Assembly (NCBI GenBank): GCA_033060915.1 | Contig: CM065394.1 | Span: 30,861,001-30,925,000, forward strand | DNA: 64,000 nt | Source of the DNA: Euryodendron excelsum | Lineage: Eukaryota; Streptophyta; Magnoliopsida; Ericales; Pentaphylacaceae | Direction of reading: 5' to 3' | Shown: piece after piece, positions 1 to 12,490 of the stretch | Numbering within the stretch: the stretch's first letter is position 1 | Layout of the letters: each line of letters begins with the position of its first letter | The notes under the pieces: generated by a model | What the model was told of the DNA's origin: nothing | Seen by the model: the letters and a program-made list of their open reading frames with translations, nothing else | Databases searched by the model: none | Made by a program: the position numbers and the translations under genes

Positions 1-3000
1 AATCACACTGACTCTGGGTATCAAACCGGTAACCCGTTGAAACAGTCTCAATAATGTTTCTAACACTCAAGCCTTCTCACTAGTCACTTCGAGTCCATTC
101 TAGTGTTTTTTCAGTTCAATTGACTGTTTTGCTCCTGGTGGGTCAGTCAACCTTTTCAAACATTTTGGCATTGTTTCTCAAGCCAATTACATCTGGGACA
201 CTCTCTCGAGGGTTCTCGTCCATTCTCAGCAGAGTCTGGTTACTTGGAACCTTTCGAATCATTCCCAAGCTTTCCGGAGTCACTCCTAGTAGAGCCAAGC
301 GAAAAATTGCATGGTAGTCACTAGGACAGGTGCCTAAATCTTTTATCTTGCGTCCCAAAGGTCAAAAGATACGTTTCTTGCTACCCTAAAAACTTTCCTA
401 AGTGACTAGTGGCAGCAAGCCAATAAATGGCTTGGCAACACTCCTAGTAGCGCTAGTAGGATTTTTGCCCTGGCACCAATGCAACAGGTGCCAAGGTGTT
501 TTCAATTGCCTATAAAATCTATCTAGAAACTCTGTCCCTCTGAAACCAAAGCTCGAAGTCTCTTCAAACCTTAATTTTCTCAAGCCTCTTCAAGCCCTAG
601 CCTCCATTCACTCAAACCCTAGCCTCTATACATCTTATACACTCAAACATAAGCCTCCAAGCATCCATTAAAGACACAAGTGCTGCAACTTCAAAGCTCT
701 TAAGATTCAAGTAAAGCAAAGCAAACACAGCAATTAAAGCGAGAAGGATACAAGGTTAGTTTTCTATTTACTTTTATGAAATCCTTTTTCTCTCTTCTCC
801 CTCCTAACCCACTTGAGTTTTCTTCTATTTTAATTCCCATCTTCTATCTCCTCTTCTTGCATACTTAAAACAAAGGACTCCCCGGTTCATGCCAAGGAAG
901 GACTGTTGAAGATCACCGTGATAAGGGCTTTCTTCTAATTTAATCTTTGATGGTGTGGGTTCAGCTCTCTTGATTATGTGGTGAAGCTTAACCTTGTATA
1001 TTCACTACTCTTTTGCATTGTGCATGTCATATTCATTCATCCATTCAAAAATTGCTTTCAAAATTATTTTCAAACTTGTATTCAAAATCTCATTTTTCAA
1101 ACTTGTTTTTCAAAATCACACGCCTAGGATGATTCTAGTCATTCCATGGTTAGGGTTATTTTAGAAAAGTGTTATATTTAATGTGACTATCAAAGTCCAA
1201 ATTTTGGGTGCAAACCCTAAATTGCTTTTATCAAAATCACAATTTTAAGATGATTTTAACCACTCCATGGTTAGGGTTATTTTAGAAAACTGTGATATTC
1301 AATTTAATCATTATGATCCATATTTCAAACCCTATGTTGTTTTCAAAATCACAAACCTATAGTGGTTCTAATCTTTTCATGGTTAGAATTGTTTTAGAAA
1401 AGTGAGATATTCAAGAGACTTGTAAAAGTCCAAATTCAAATATCTTTCCAAATGATTTTGCATATCTACTTCCTAAAAACTCTTTTCAAAAATCTATTTC
1501 CTAAAAAACTTTTTTCAAAGATCTACTTTCCAAAAACTCTTTGTCTTGGAGTTCAAGTCAAGCCTTAGAGTTCATAATTAGGAAACCCTAGTTCCCTTTT
1601 ATAAAATCATGACTTCCTATTTTGCCTTAAAATCATAGGTTTTCAAAATTATTTTCTACATCAAATCTTATATTTTCAAAACCTCTTTCTCCACCAAATC
1701 ATAGATTTCCAAATTCAAGATTTTCAAAACTCAACATTTCCAATTTCATGTTAAATCAAATCTTCCAACTTAGGAAACAAAATTAAATCTTCCAATTTAG
1801 GAAACCAAATTAAATCGTCTAATTTAGGAAACCAAATCAAATCTTTCAATTTTGGAAACAAAATCAAATTATTTATTTTTGGAAATAAAATTCAATATTT
1901 TATTTTAGGAAATAGAGATCAAATCTTTCCTAATTTTTTTAAACTTTCAAACCTTTCCAAATTCAACTTATTAAATCTTTTCAAATTCCAAAACTTTCCT
2001 AATTTTAAACTTTCAAATCTTTCTAAATTTTAATCTTTCTAAATTCAAATCTTTCTAAATTCAAAACTTTCCAAATTCAAACCTTTCCAAAATCAACTCT
2101 TTCTTAAAAAGGAAACTCTCTTAATTCACAACTTTGCTAAAATATAAACTTTCTTAAAATGAAACTTTTCTAATTTGACACTTTTCTAAAATAGAACTTT
2201 CCTATTTTGAAATTTTCCCAATTCAAAATTTTTCAAAATTCAATATTTTTTAAACCCTAACTTTCTAAATTTTTTCAAATCAAATAATTAAGTCAAATCT
2301 TTACAAGTCTTTTCAAGTTAAGTGTTTTTAAAATCAAATCAAGTCTTTTCCTAAATCCAACTTTCCTAATTCAAAATTTTTTAAAATCAAACTTTTCAAG
2401 TCTAAATCAAACCTTCTTATTTTAAGTACATGCTTTAATCCTAGGTTACTTAAGTCTTAGGATACCTAAACCCTAGTTCAACCCTAACCCTAAAGTTAGG
2501 AAGCCTCAATTCTTTTCTAAACCAAGATGATTTTCAAACTTCAATCTAAGTCAAGATGTTTTCAAAGTTCAACTCAATCTTTTCCAAAATCAAGTCCAAG
2601 TTCTTATTCAAAGTTCAATATCTTCAAATTAAAGTTCAATTTCAAATCTTCTGTCCAATCTTTAAATCAAACCTTTTCAAGTTAAACTTTTCAAAAATCT
2701 CAAAGTGCCTATTTTCAATTGGATCCCGTGTCCGAACTACGACTGACCTAATTCCCAACAAAGGGATATGTAGGCAACCCTCATGGATGCGATCACAACC
2801 TTTTTCAATTTTCAATTCCACAACGTTTTTCAAAATTTTAATTCCACAACCTTTTTCAAGTTTTCAATTTTTATAATCTTTTTCAAACTTCAAATCTTCT
2901 TTTCAAATCTATTTTCAAAATCAAATTCTTTCTTGCACTTGCATGTCATGCATCATATCAAACCTCTTTCTAAAATTCTTTTCAAAGTGGATAATATTAG

Positions 3001-3478
3001 ACATTGGGTAATCGAATATTCTAATTGAGTGAAGCTATAGTGAATAGACATGTAGGTACCGCAAGGGGGGATAAGGTGATAGCTTAGTGCATTTTCCCTA
3101 TACGTAACCAATCTCCGAACTTAAAATCACTATTTTCGAAAGACCAAAAATAGAGTTATTTTAAAAAATGTTTTAAATCTTTTCAAAGGTTGCCAAACAA
3201 CCTATTTTCTTTAAAAACCCTCTCTTGAGTAAGTTTTCAAAACCTTTTCAAAAACTTTAAGCTTAATCTTCGGATTACACTTAGTTTGAGGTGACCTAAC
3301 TCACCTTAACAAAGTTAGGTCGCGACTCTAAAACTTTTTTCAAAAGCCCTTAATCAAATCGATTTCAAGTTCAAATCTAGTTGCACTCGTTCTTTTAGGA
3401 GTATGAGTTTTGATGAGAGAGTACCGTGTTTTTCTCACTTGTGTGTATTTTTCGAGTGCGAAAAATCAAAGTGCGACA
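1..3478 (+). mobile_element. Long LTR of an Ogre/Tat-like Ty3/gypsy retrotransposon, left end outside window
   Basis: This looks like one very long LTR entering from the left edge. A TATA box at 511 precedes a transcribed-type leader. About 2.4 kb of TTTCAAAAT-type low-complexity DNA follows. It then carries blocks I know from Ogre/Tat LTRs: a 'gaactacgactgacct' block with 'gggatatgtaggca' at about 2734-2777, and 'ccctatacgtaacc' with 'gcgactct' at about 3097-3340. It ends at 'gtgcgaca' (3478). Directly to the right the sequence resumes in the RNase H frame of another gypsy element, so this LTR was inserted into that element. Whether it is solo or the 3' LTR of a complete copy cannot be told, because the start lies outside the window. 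No protein-coding ORF is supported here; short ORFs are chance. The family assignment rests on remembered motifs. Confidence 0.6.
511..520 (+). promoter_or_regulatory. TATA box of the long LTR
   Basis: TATAAAATCT sits about 30 bp before a CT-rich stretch in which short repeats of 'caagcc/ctcaaaccctagcctc' begin. This fits a U3/R boundary near 540-550. The assignment depends on the surrounding LTR call. Confidence 0.4.
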
Positions 3479-4490
3479 TCAGGCATAGTCCTAATTGTTA
3501 ATTTAAAGTTGACCCTTGTTGACTCAAGGTTAACTCCCATGTTGATTTTGATGATAACTAAACCTTGCGTTATTTTACTAATGAATCTACTTAGTATGCA
3601 GATTAACAAAGTTCATAACTTAGACTTAAAGTTTAATTTTAAGTCTAATACATGTCAAAGAGACTGCACAACAAATTCAAGATCAAGCAATGAATTCTAA
3701 AAGACTATGCAATGAACCAAACAGCGGATTGACACCTATCTCTACTTCAAACAAATGTTCTACATTCGAAGAAATTGAAGGTATTCAAATAAAGCTTCTA
3801 TCAAGTATGCATAGTTTCAATGAAGATTGATTTGCACTCAAGATAGACTGAAGACTTCATCAAAATATGCAAAGAATAGTTGAAGAAGTGCAAAAATCAG
3901 TTAAAGAGAAACTAATTGTTAAAGAGATTGAAAATACTCAAGAGCAGACTTCATTAAGTATGCAAAGTTCAGTTCAAGATAATGTAATTGAAGTTGCTGA
4001 GAAACTCGCTCACAATGATTATTTGATCTCTACATGAAATCCAAGTGAAGAATTCTTCTAAGATGAAAAGGATCAATGAAGACTAGATGTATGAAGAAAT
4101 TTTATCATGTCTGCAATGGTCTCAATGAAGTGATTTTAATGAAGAATAAAGAATTGCTAGCAAAGAGAGGAAATAAGAAATCAAGCATTGTGAAACTCTA
4201 CACAATTAAGGAAGCTTGGCATTGAAGGAGATGTTCTACAATGAAAGAAGAAGTTTTGTAAATGAAGAAGAAAAGATGAACATTGATCTAATGAAGCTCT
4301 GACTGTTTGGAAGTCAATGGAAGATCAATAGCTAATGATTGATTCAATCCAAGTTGAATAGAAGTTAACTCTGATGAGTTAAAGAGATTTGATTGATTAT
4401 CATACCCCAAAGAAATACTCCTTGAAGATCTTATACCTACGCTAAGATGATCTGAATCATTGGAAGATAGAATACAGATATCTGGGCAAT

Positions 4491-4885
4491 GAGCAGACTC
4501 ATTGAAATGAGGAGTCGCCTCATGGTTACAGAAGAAAAAGGCCTAAAGACGAAATGATAAATGAGCGGACTCGTGTACAATGAAGAGTCGCCTCTTGATC
4601 ACAGAAGCAAAAAGTCTAGAGACCAAATAGACAAAGAGTGGACTCATTGAAATAAAAAGTCGCCTCATGGAGATAGACACAAAGGCTTGAACATGAAATG
4701 ATTATTGAGCGGACACATGAGGACAAAGAGTCGCCTCATAACAACAGAAGTAAAAGGTTGAAGAATCGAATGAACAAAGAGCAGACTCCTGATAATGAAG
4801 TGTCACCTCATGACAGCAGAAGTCACAGATGTGAAGACAAAATGAACAAGGAGTCGCCTCATTGATATGAAGAGTAGACTCATGA
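4491..4885 (+). repeat. Tandem repeat of about 72 bp in the U3 of the solo LTR
   Basis: Degenerate units start with 'gagcagactcattg'-like sequence at 4491, 4563, 4636, 4707 and 4779, with a partial unit near 4848. Each unit carries 'gagtcgcctcat' about 22 bp after its start and an 'acagaag' block later. The array lies upstream of the LTR TATA box, the usual position for U3 enhancer repeats. Confidence 0.8.
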
Positions 4886-4942
4886 AATTAGTAAACTACA
4901 TCTGGTAAATGCAGAAGCAGAAAGTGTCGACTCCACAAACCT

Positions 4943-4954
4943 GGAGTCGACTCC
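4943..4954. repeat. Perfect 12-bp palindrome GGAGTCGACTCC
   Basis: A self-complementary GGAGTCGACTCC is preceded at about 4926-4934 by a partial copy (gtcgactcc). It lies between the 72-bp repeats and the LTR TATA box, so it could be a dimeric protein-binding site. That role is inferred from symmetry and position only. Confidence 0.6.
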
Positions 4955-5618
4955 TTGGATATAACGGCTAGTTTTCCTAACGTTATAATGGACTGGACGT
5001 GCATTAATGAAGCCCATCTACCTCCAACAGATGGAATCAATGCAAGGGTATATATACTAGCCTCCAACTGCATTTATATACAAGAATTAAGAGGGAGAAA
5101 CAACTAGAGACAAGAATGACGAATCAACCTGATATTCCTGAACATTCTTCCTGTTTTATTCTTGTGAGCTCAGATTGTAAAATCAACTCTTGCTAGAGAG
5201 TGTGTTAGTTACTTATATACTTTTATACACTTGTAATTGAGAGTTTGAGAGTTCTCCTGTGAAAGCAAAACTTTTGTAAGTTTGAGTGGAGCTTGGACAA
5301 AATCACTTGGAGATTGAAGAGCTCGATAAGTAGTTCTTGTATAGTGAGCTGAGCACTTTGTCAGTCAGTAGCCCATTTTGTAATAGGTGATTACATAGTG
5401 GAAGAAGATTTCAAGGAGGTCTTGGGGTGAGGATATAGACCACGGTTTGTGGTTGAATCCCAGTAAATTTGTATCTCCCTTCTTTTGCTCTGTTTTCTTT
5501 ATTTCCACTGATTACATTGCATCACATATTGTTTAGATTAATTTTAATTAATCTTAACTAGTATCAATCTTCGGAAAACCCAATTCACCCCCCTCTTGGG
5601 TTGCCTTTTAGACCAACA

Positions 5619-7290
5619 CTAATTACACTAGATGGCATGGCAACAGAGTAGGGTATTAAACTGGAGTTCATTGTCTCAAACAACGAGTTAGAATACGAGG
5701 CTCTGCTCGTCAGATTACACCGAGCTATAGAACTAAAAATTGCTAAAATAACAATCTATTCAGACTCACAGCTGGTTGTAAATTAGATCATGGGGGAATA
5801 CACGACAAAGAACGACAGGATGGCACAGTACCTGGCAAAGGCACATGATTTATTGAAGAAGCTCAACAAATACAAGTTATATCAGATTGGCTGTGACAGC
5901 AACGCCCACACTGATGCCCTGGCAACACTGGTTGTAGCCTTGAAGTTAGGATCGAAGTGAACAATCCATATTGAGACTTTGAAAAGCTCGAGCATCTTTT
6001 AAGAAGAAGAGCAAGTACTGGCTATTGAAGAGCTAGGACCGTCTTGGATGGATCTAATCTTTGCCTCCCTCGACAAAGATGAATTGACAAAAATGAAGCC
6101 AAGAGAATAAAGCATAAATCCTTAGAGTACTGGTTGTCACCTTGTAAGAAGCTATACAAAAGATCTTTTACGATAGTTCGGCAGGGCATTTTACTGCGTT
6201 CATCCAGACAAAGTGCAGGGCATTTTATTCGAAATTCATGAAGCGATTTGTGGAAACCATGTCCACGGAAGATCGTTCGCCCACTGAGCTATTTCACAGG
6301 GCTACTGGTGGCCCTATATGCAAAAGGATGATGCTCAATACGTACTGAAGTGTGAGAAGTGCCAGAAGTTCTCACCATTAATCCACTAGCCTGCCAAAGA
6401 TCTCACTACTATTACCAGTCCCTAGCCTTTTGCCAAATGGGGACTGGACATAGTCGATCCATTATCTTGAGCTTCGAAAAAGAAGAGGTTCTTCATTGTC
6501 GCAACAGACTACTCCACCAAATGGGTGCAAGAAGAGCCCCTATCAACGATCAGGGAAATAGATGCAAAAAAAATTTGCATGGAAGAGCATAATTGCAATG
6601 TTCAGCATACCGTGTGCACTGGTCTCAAATAATAGCACCCAGTTCGATGGAAATATGTTTAGAGGATTTTTTAATAGGCTCAGGATCAGAAATTATAATT
6701 TAACACCAACCTATCCACAGTGCAACGAACAAGCTGAAATATCCAACAAGACAATGCTGAACGGAATCAAAAAGAGGATGAAAAAGCTAAAGGGAGATGG
6801 GTAGAAGAGCTGCCCAGTGTCCTATGGTCCTATCGACCACTCTAAGGAGATCTACTGGTGCAACCCCCTTCTCAATGGCATACAGGGTTGAAGCAGTATT
6901 ACCTTTGGAGGTCGAACTCCCAACAATCAAATCGGCTGCATTCAAGACCGGGCTTAATGAATAGACCTTGGCCAAAAACCTGGACCTCATTGAAGAAAAA
7001 AGAGAGGCAGCCCTACTCAAGCTCACTAGTTATCATCAGTAGCTTAGCCGATCCTACAATAAGCGAGTTTAGTCAAGAGCTTTTATACTTGAAGACCTAG
7101 TGCTTAAAAAGGTATAAGGGGCAACGAAGAATCTAGTAGATGGAAAGCTTTGCCCCAACCGGGATGGTCCATACAGAGTTACATCTCAAGTCCGTGTGGG
7201 GGCATACTAGCTAAAAACTGTTGAGGAAGGGCGCCAGCTACCCCGACTTTAGAATATGAACAACCTCAAGAAATTCTACCAGTATAAAGT
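5619..7290 (+). pseudogene. Degraded Ty3/gypsy (Tat-type) pol: RNase H, HHCC zinc finger, integrase, pol C-terminus
   Basis: Conceptual translation across frameshifts and stops gives, in order: the RNase H core at 5630-5950 (SNNELEYEALL, then the active-site block YSDSQLVVN); an integrase zinc-binding region at 6225-6380 with paired His (HEAICGNHVHG) and CEKCQKF; the integrase start at about 6423 (PFAKWGLDIVDP); an integrase segment near 6630-6760 (SNNSTQF ... YPQCNEQAE); and the pol end at 7150-7285 (DGPYRV ... NLKKFYQYK). The first RNase H residues lie at 3479-3495, left of the solo LTR. Several in-frame stops (for example after DGMATE and before IMGEY) and frameshifts make it nonfunctional. 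The order RNase H then integrase is that of Ty3/gypsy. The downstream antisense ORF points to the Tat lineage. Confidence 0.9.
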
Positions 7291-7430
7291 TGACTTAGAA
7301 AAGCTATTAGAATTTGGTTTGTTATTAAAGAATTTTTTTTCCTTTATTCTCAATAAGTTAATGGTTACTTGGTGACTCTGATGTTCGAAGCCATGCTAAA
7401 AGAGAAGAACCAAGAAAAACAAAATAAAAA

Positions 7431-7680
7431 CCAAGTGTAAAACTTTGGTCCTGTCCAAGTTGGGCAGGACGGCCAACGAAGGCCAAAATAAAAACCAAGT
7501 GTAAAAGCTTGGTTCTGTCCAAGTTGGGCAGGTCGGCCATCGAAGGCCAAAATAAAAACCAAGTATAAAAACTTAGTCTTGTCCAAGTTGGGCAGGTTGG
7601 CCAACGAAAGCCAAAATAAAAATCAAGTGTAAAAACTTGATCCTATCCAAGTTGGGCAAGTTGGCCAATGAAGGCCAAAA
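7431..7680. repeat. Four tandem copies of a 64-bp repeat
   Basis: Units start at 7431, 7495, 7559 and 7623, an exact 64-bp period. The core is 'gtccaagttgggcagg' followed by 'ggccaacgaaggccaaaat'. The copies differ by a few substitutions and the last is slightly truncated. The array sits between the pol end and the antisense ORF of the gypsy element, a region where Tat-lineage elements often carry tandem repeats. Confidence 0.95.
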
Positions 7681-7838
7681 CTTGATGGCCAAAAGTTATA
7701 TAAGTGCTCAAGTATAAAAAGCAGTAGCTAATGAAGCAAAAAAAAGGTTCATTTAAAATTTGAAGAAGTGTCTATACAACAAAGTTACCCAAAAAATTAC
7801 AAATGAGTGGAAACACATAAAAAGAAAGAAGAAACACC

Positions 7839-10400
7839 CTAAGACTGCAAGACTGGATCGGCAGGGAGATCGGAGGAGGTAGGAACCACTTTAGTTGCAC
7901 CATCAACGATCTCAACAATCTGTGGAACAAGAGGGGCAGCAATGCCTATAACAACTTTTGTAGCATCTGCAACCTCGACAATCTTTGAAACCGAAGGAGC
8001 AGTATTGGCACCAACAACTTCAGCAGCACCAATAACTTCAATGGTGCTGACTTCTCCAGTCTCAAAGGGATTTACTTCAGTGTCTTCAGGAATGGCTTTA
8101 TCAGGAAGCAACCAAGGGATGTCCTTCCAGAGTGGATCCGCCAATGAAACCTTCATTGTCGTAAGGATAGCCACCCAACCGTCCTTGAAGATCCCATTCG
8201 TCATCCCAAGAATCTACTGAGTGTAATCATCTTCAGCTCTTTCAAAACCCTCCTTGAAACTTGCTGCCTTCACAGATAGAAGCTCGTCCTTTATCTTTAC
8301 GATTCCTCTTTGGCCATACTTAGCTCCTGGTTCCTTTCTGTCAGCTCGGCTAAGCTAGTAGCCATGGCCTCCTCACTCTTTTTGAGCTCGGCCTTTGCAT
8401 CAATTGCAGCTTTCTTGTTAGTTCAGGCCTTTAGCTTCAAAACACCATGTTATTGCCTCAGTTCCTTAAGTTCTTTATCCATAGTTCTGAAGCGGGACAT
8501 AGCGTTATAAGCCTAGAAAGCAGCCTGGAAACAAAGAAAAATGGTTAGGGTAGCCTGGAAAAAAAGAAAAAAAGGGGAGGTGACTAAAGAGATAAGCAAG
8601 CACACTCACCGACAGACTGTGATGTACCTACCAGTCCTATGAAGATCTTTTGGTTGGTAGCCAACCCCAGCATCTCCTGGTCTCAGGGCAGAATAGCTCC
8701 TTCAACCAGCCCCACCACAACATAAGGGTCAGCTAGACCAGTATCAAAGGTGGTTATAAGGCGTGTCCCAACCACCTGTTGAATCACGATCTTAGACACT
8801 AGCCTAGCATCCAGCTCAACAAACGTTGACCTGGCCCACTAAGCTCTAGGCGTCCCTAGTACATCCATTCTGCTGGCCTCTTAGATGCCGACCTCTCTGT
8901 TGACGATACGCTAGCTCCAGCTTCAGCTTCATAGGTGGTCGGTGGCAGAGATACAAGTCGTGTTGACCCCGACTGAGGATGCCTGGGCACGTTTCACCTT
9001 TTTGCTAGTAATCAGGGCCTCCAAGCTTTGTGTCTGTATATTGCCCAGCTCATCTTCTGTCTTAAAGCTTGAAGAGATTTGTTGCCTAAAACGGCAAGTG
9101 GGCCAACGATCTGGAACTATTTCTAGAGTAGAGATCGATGACGATTCGGATGATGAAGTAGGGCTCGAGTTGGGCTCGTCCTCCTCGTCTGGGATTTCGA
9201 AAGAGGAGTTTGGTGGATGAGGCAAAGCTCGGCCAGATAAAGACGACAGTTCAACAACTTTAACAACAGTTTATTTTTCCACCTCGGCGAGTCCAATGGT
9301 AACTGTGACTCAGCTGGAATTGTGAATATATGGGATGACAATACCCTTAGGGATGTTCTCAAAGTCGCTAACCTCCCCTTGCACCTTCAGTGTTGCAATG
9401 ATGTCGTGTGGGATAGCTTCGATCACTGAGAATGATTGGTAATGTATTGGTTACCGCAAAAGGATATAAGCAGCTCTACCGACTCCCCGTTATGGCCCTA
9501 CACCTTTGTAAGCCCAAATCCTCTCTAGCAATGATAAGTTAACTCTGAGATACTAGTACAGCTTTTTGAGCTTGATATGTTCACCTGGGAGCAAAGAAAG
9601 ACTAAAATATAAGATTGGCAGAGAATGTAAGAATAGTAAATAAAAAGATCAAGGCATTTTAAGTGTGGACCTAGGTTGCTGGGCTCCCTGGGGCAGTGCC
9701 AGGTGGGTCGCTCCGCCTCGGGGACGTCCCTATATTCCCAAGGGCCCGAGATCTATATCATGACATCGCCTATTCTCTTTCCCACATCAAAAAGGATCTG
9801 GACGATCTCCCTATTATTCTGTTTGGAACGAAAATAGTACTTTCGATAGTCGTTTCCAACTCTCATGGGTGTGTAGCAGTACGCAAACTTGTGAAGGCCT
9901 ATTTTCACCTCGAGAATGCGATTAAGTTCCACTATGCCCATCACTATCCTAAAGAGTAGTAATGGAGTCAAACTGGGCTAGGCACAAGGAGTAGTAATGG
10001 AGGAACCGAAGCAAAAATGGGTGGAGAGGGAACCTAACACCTCCTTCAACTATGGCTATTAAAGGGAGGGCATCCTTTTGTTTGACTCGTACATACATAA
10101 TTTCTCACGACCGGCCAACTTGATATCAACCCCCCATGGGAATTGATACCTTGCCTTAAAAGCAACGATGGCTTCTAGAGTACTAAGCATGTTCCTAAGC
10201 CGTGCAACCATTACTATGTGTTCGACAGTGTGGAAGTGCAAAGAAAAGAATTGGATAGAGTCTTGGACACTTACAGAAGTCAGGTCGGCACTCTCTCTTA
10301 GCAGTTATCTTTTCAAAGCAAGGTAAACTAGTCCTCTAAAATGGTGGGTTCTTATAGAAAAGCTTGCCGTTGTTTCAAAATCGTAAGAATGGCTGCATCA
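7839..10400 (-). pseudogene. Remnant of the antisense ORF of a Tat-type gypsy element ('putative gypsy type transposon' family)
   Basis: Minus-strand reading frames run through this region in broken pieces. The longest (7839-8204, 121 codons) is rich in V, A, T and E. Another (8929-9225) is Ser/Glu/Asp-rich. At 9753-9971 lies a stretch around YCYTPMRVGNDYRKYYFRS. This resembles the conserved 'YYF/YYLSAR' region of the plant family annotated as putative gypsy-type transposon protein (Pfam PF04195, recalled, not searched). An antisense ORF between pol and the 3' LTR is a known feature of Tat/Grande-type elements. Stops and frameshifts separate the pieces, so no product is expected. The family call is an inference from one short stretch and position. 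Confidence 0.55.
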
Positions 10401-10573
10401 TTACTTTCGAATTGAGACGTCCCTTAACTTAATAGAAAAGCTGTCTTTTATCAGCTAAACAAATCAGGCAGCACCACGCGGAGCATAGATTACGCAAGGT
10501 GTCTGATGACAGCCCACAATCATTAACAAGGTGACGTGCAGGTACAACCATCGTCCCCCGAGCTTAGCAAAAC

Positions 10574-11162
10574 AAGGCACAAGGGCTGGGGAGTAATTAT
10601 GGGCCAAATAACTCAGAGAGTCCAGACAATAAATATGTTAGACTCGATGTAAAGTGGGTAGGCCTGATAGGATAAATTGAGCCTAAGGAGATAGGTCCAA
10701 CGGGCAAGAGTCCCAAGTCGACCTTAACTAGGACATTCACATATATGTCCAAACACATCTTAAACCGACCCAAAAGTGATTGACTCTTAGAAAGAGAATG
10801 AATATCATTCCTAGAAAGAGTGGGGTCTTTAAAGCCTATAAATAAATCATGGCACTAAAGAGTAAGGTACGCTCATGTGAGTTCTAGTCGAGAATTCTTT
10901 ATTCGATTCATTATAATTAAGTTTGCTAACTTAATCATCGAAGTGTCATCGACTCAAAGATAATTGACCTATTCTCATTGTCTTCTTCTTTTCTAGATTG
11001 TTCGTGCTCATCAATTTGATTACCATATTGCATCGACCCTTCTTAAAATTCTCACTTACAAATATAATACACACATGTAACATAATTTACTCACTTTCCC
11101 GTGACAAGTTTCAATAGGTAGTTTGTTGGCATCCGTATAGTGTCAAATAGTTAGCATCAACA
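10574..11162 (+). mobile_element. Probable polypurine tract and 3' LTR of the Tat-type element
   Basis: A purine-rich stretch 'aagggctggggag' ends at about 10594, and LTR-like sequence starts near 10595-10599. A TATA box (tataaataaa) at 10839 is followed by an 'agtaaggtacgctcatgtgag' leader. The sequence ends near 'atcaaca' at 11162. The matching 5' LTR is outside the window or deleted, so both boundaries are estimates. Confidence 0.4.
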
Positions 11163-12339
11163 TTTACAAATACAATTGAACCATTCTTAACCATGAAAGG
11201 GTGATATTACAAGATTAATTAAATATAAAAGAAAAAAATATGACTGAACTATCTTTTCTATTATTATTGGCTAGATGAGTGAACAACTCACAAAATTATA
11301 TTCCTCCAGACATTAGTTATTGAATTTAGATGCCTTTAATAGTTTAATACTACTATTACTTTTATTTAAAATGTTATAAAGACTTAAAATTTGTACCTCG
11401 TGCATATTAAACATCTAAGGATGACTAAAGTGTGGAACCTATGAATGTTAAACAATTAGATCGGCAGCGAAAATATAAAAAATTAGCATCCCCTATTAGC
11501 TAACCAAATTAACTAATATATAAACTTGGAAAGAGGAAAAAAAAGGTTAGAAAAAAAGAAAAAGAAAACATATAAGAAATAAATAAGAAAATAGGAAAAC
11601 AAAGTAAGCAAAATAATTATGATTTTAATATTGCAAATAGAGGTCTATTTTCAACATATTCAATGACCTTTAATATTTTGCATCTCGTTTAATTTAGGGT
11701 AGGCAAAGAAATGCAACAAAGTGTCCAAAAAGGAAAAAAAATAAAAATTCACAAGCGACACTCTCCATACAAACCAAAATTTGTCTAATGATAGTCATAT
11801 TACAGTAGAAATTAATGAAAGCCAATAATTAGAAAAATATAAAAAGAATAAAAAAAAAAGCATTATTTTGGTTTTTCAAATTTAACCACTTGTGATATGT
11901 ACAAGAACAATAAGTCTTGTAACCCTTTAAATGGATCACTAGCGATGTGTCACAATAATATCACATCAAAAACTCCTAAGTAATGGGCAAGTAGGGTTAA
12001 ATAATAGTCAATTGCAAAACTAAAAATCAAACGCACTTTCTTAAGTAAATCCATAAATTGAAGTGGCAATGACTTTGACCTAACTTTTATTTTTTCTCAT
12101 ATTAATAATGATTTTCTATTATTTCGAGGAAAAAAAAAGATTTTCTAACATAGATCTTGATAAATTATTCAACCAATATTCGGTAAACTAACATCAATAA
12201 AAAAAATTAGGTAAATTTACTAACTTCAAACTAATTGCACTGCCTTGTCATTTTTTTGTCACATCAATCCCAAAAAATAATTTTATATTTTTGTTTGGGG
12301 GGCTATCTAAACCTTATTGTGCATGACAATTTTTTGAAA
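11163..12339. other. AT-rich intergenic DNA, no gene seen
   Basis: No sustained reading frame, RNA gene or clear repeat boundary is recognisable. Poly-A-rich stretches are common (for example 11530-11600). Confidence 0.6.
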
Positions 12340-12490
12340 GAGCAGGTCTAGCGTCAAGCGTGCTTGTTGAGCAGGCGCCGTTTATACTTGACATATCACC
12401 CATAACCTATTAACAATTGGTAGTTATGAGTAATGTGTTAAGCATCAAGCTGTGCCTGCTGAACAGGGGGTCTGACGTTAGCATTTTTGC
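12340..12490. mobile_element. Foldback (MITE-like) element, copy 1 of a family of two in the window
   Basis: The left arm (gcgtcaagcgtgcttgttga, gcaggcg, then tacttgaca) is the imperfect reverse complement of the right arm (gtgttaagcatcaag, then gtgcctgctgaacagg, gacgttagc). The arms of about 50 bp are separated by about 35 bp. The same arms occur at 54045-54180, so this is a dispersed foldback family rather than chance. No target duplication is clear. Confidence 0.65.

Larger units (their letters stand above)
3491..5623 (+). mobile_element. Solo LTR of a Ty1/copia (SIRE/Maximus-like) retrotransposon with 5-bp target duplication
   Basis: The LTR is 3496-5618 (2123 bp). It begins TGTTAA and ends CCAACA (TG...CA termini). 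It is flanked by the perfect direct repeat CTAAT at 3491-3495 and 5619-5623. Inside are 'tgttgattttgatgataac' near the left end (3540) and 'caattcacccccctcttggg' near the right end (5581). Both are hallmarks I associate with the long LTRs of SIRE/Maximus copia elements. A TATA box (tatatata) lies at about 5048. No internal domain, primer-binding site or second LTR is present, so this is a solo LTR left by LTR-LTR recombination. It interrupts the RNase H domain of the underlying gypsy element: the frame runs into 3495 and resumes at about 5619. Confidence 0.85.

Noticed and set aside
2556..3028. Phe/Lys/Ser-rich ORFs in the long LTR
   Set aside because: They come from TTTCAAA low-complexity sequence and have no conserved domain.
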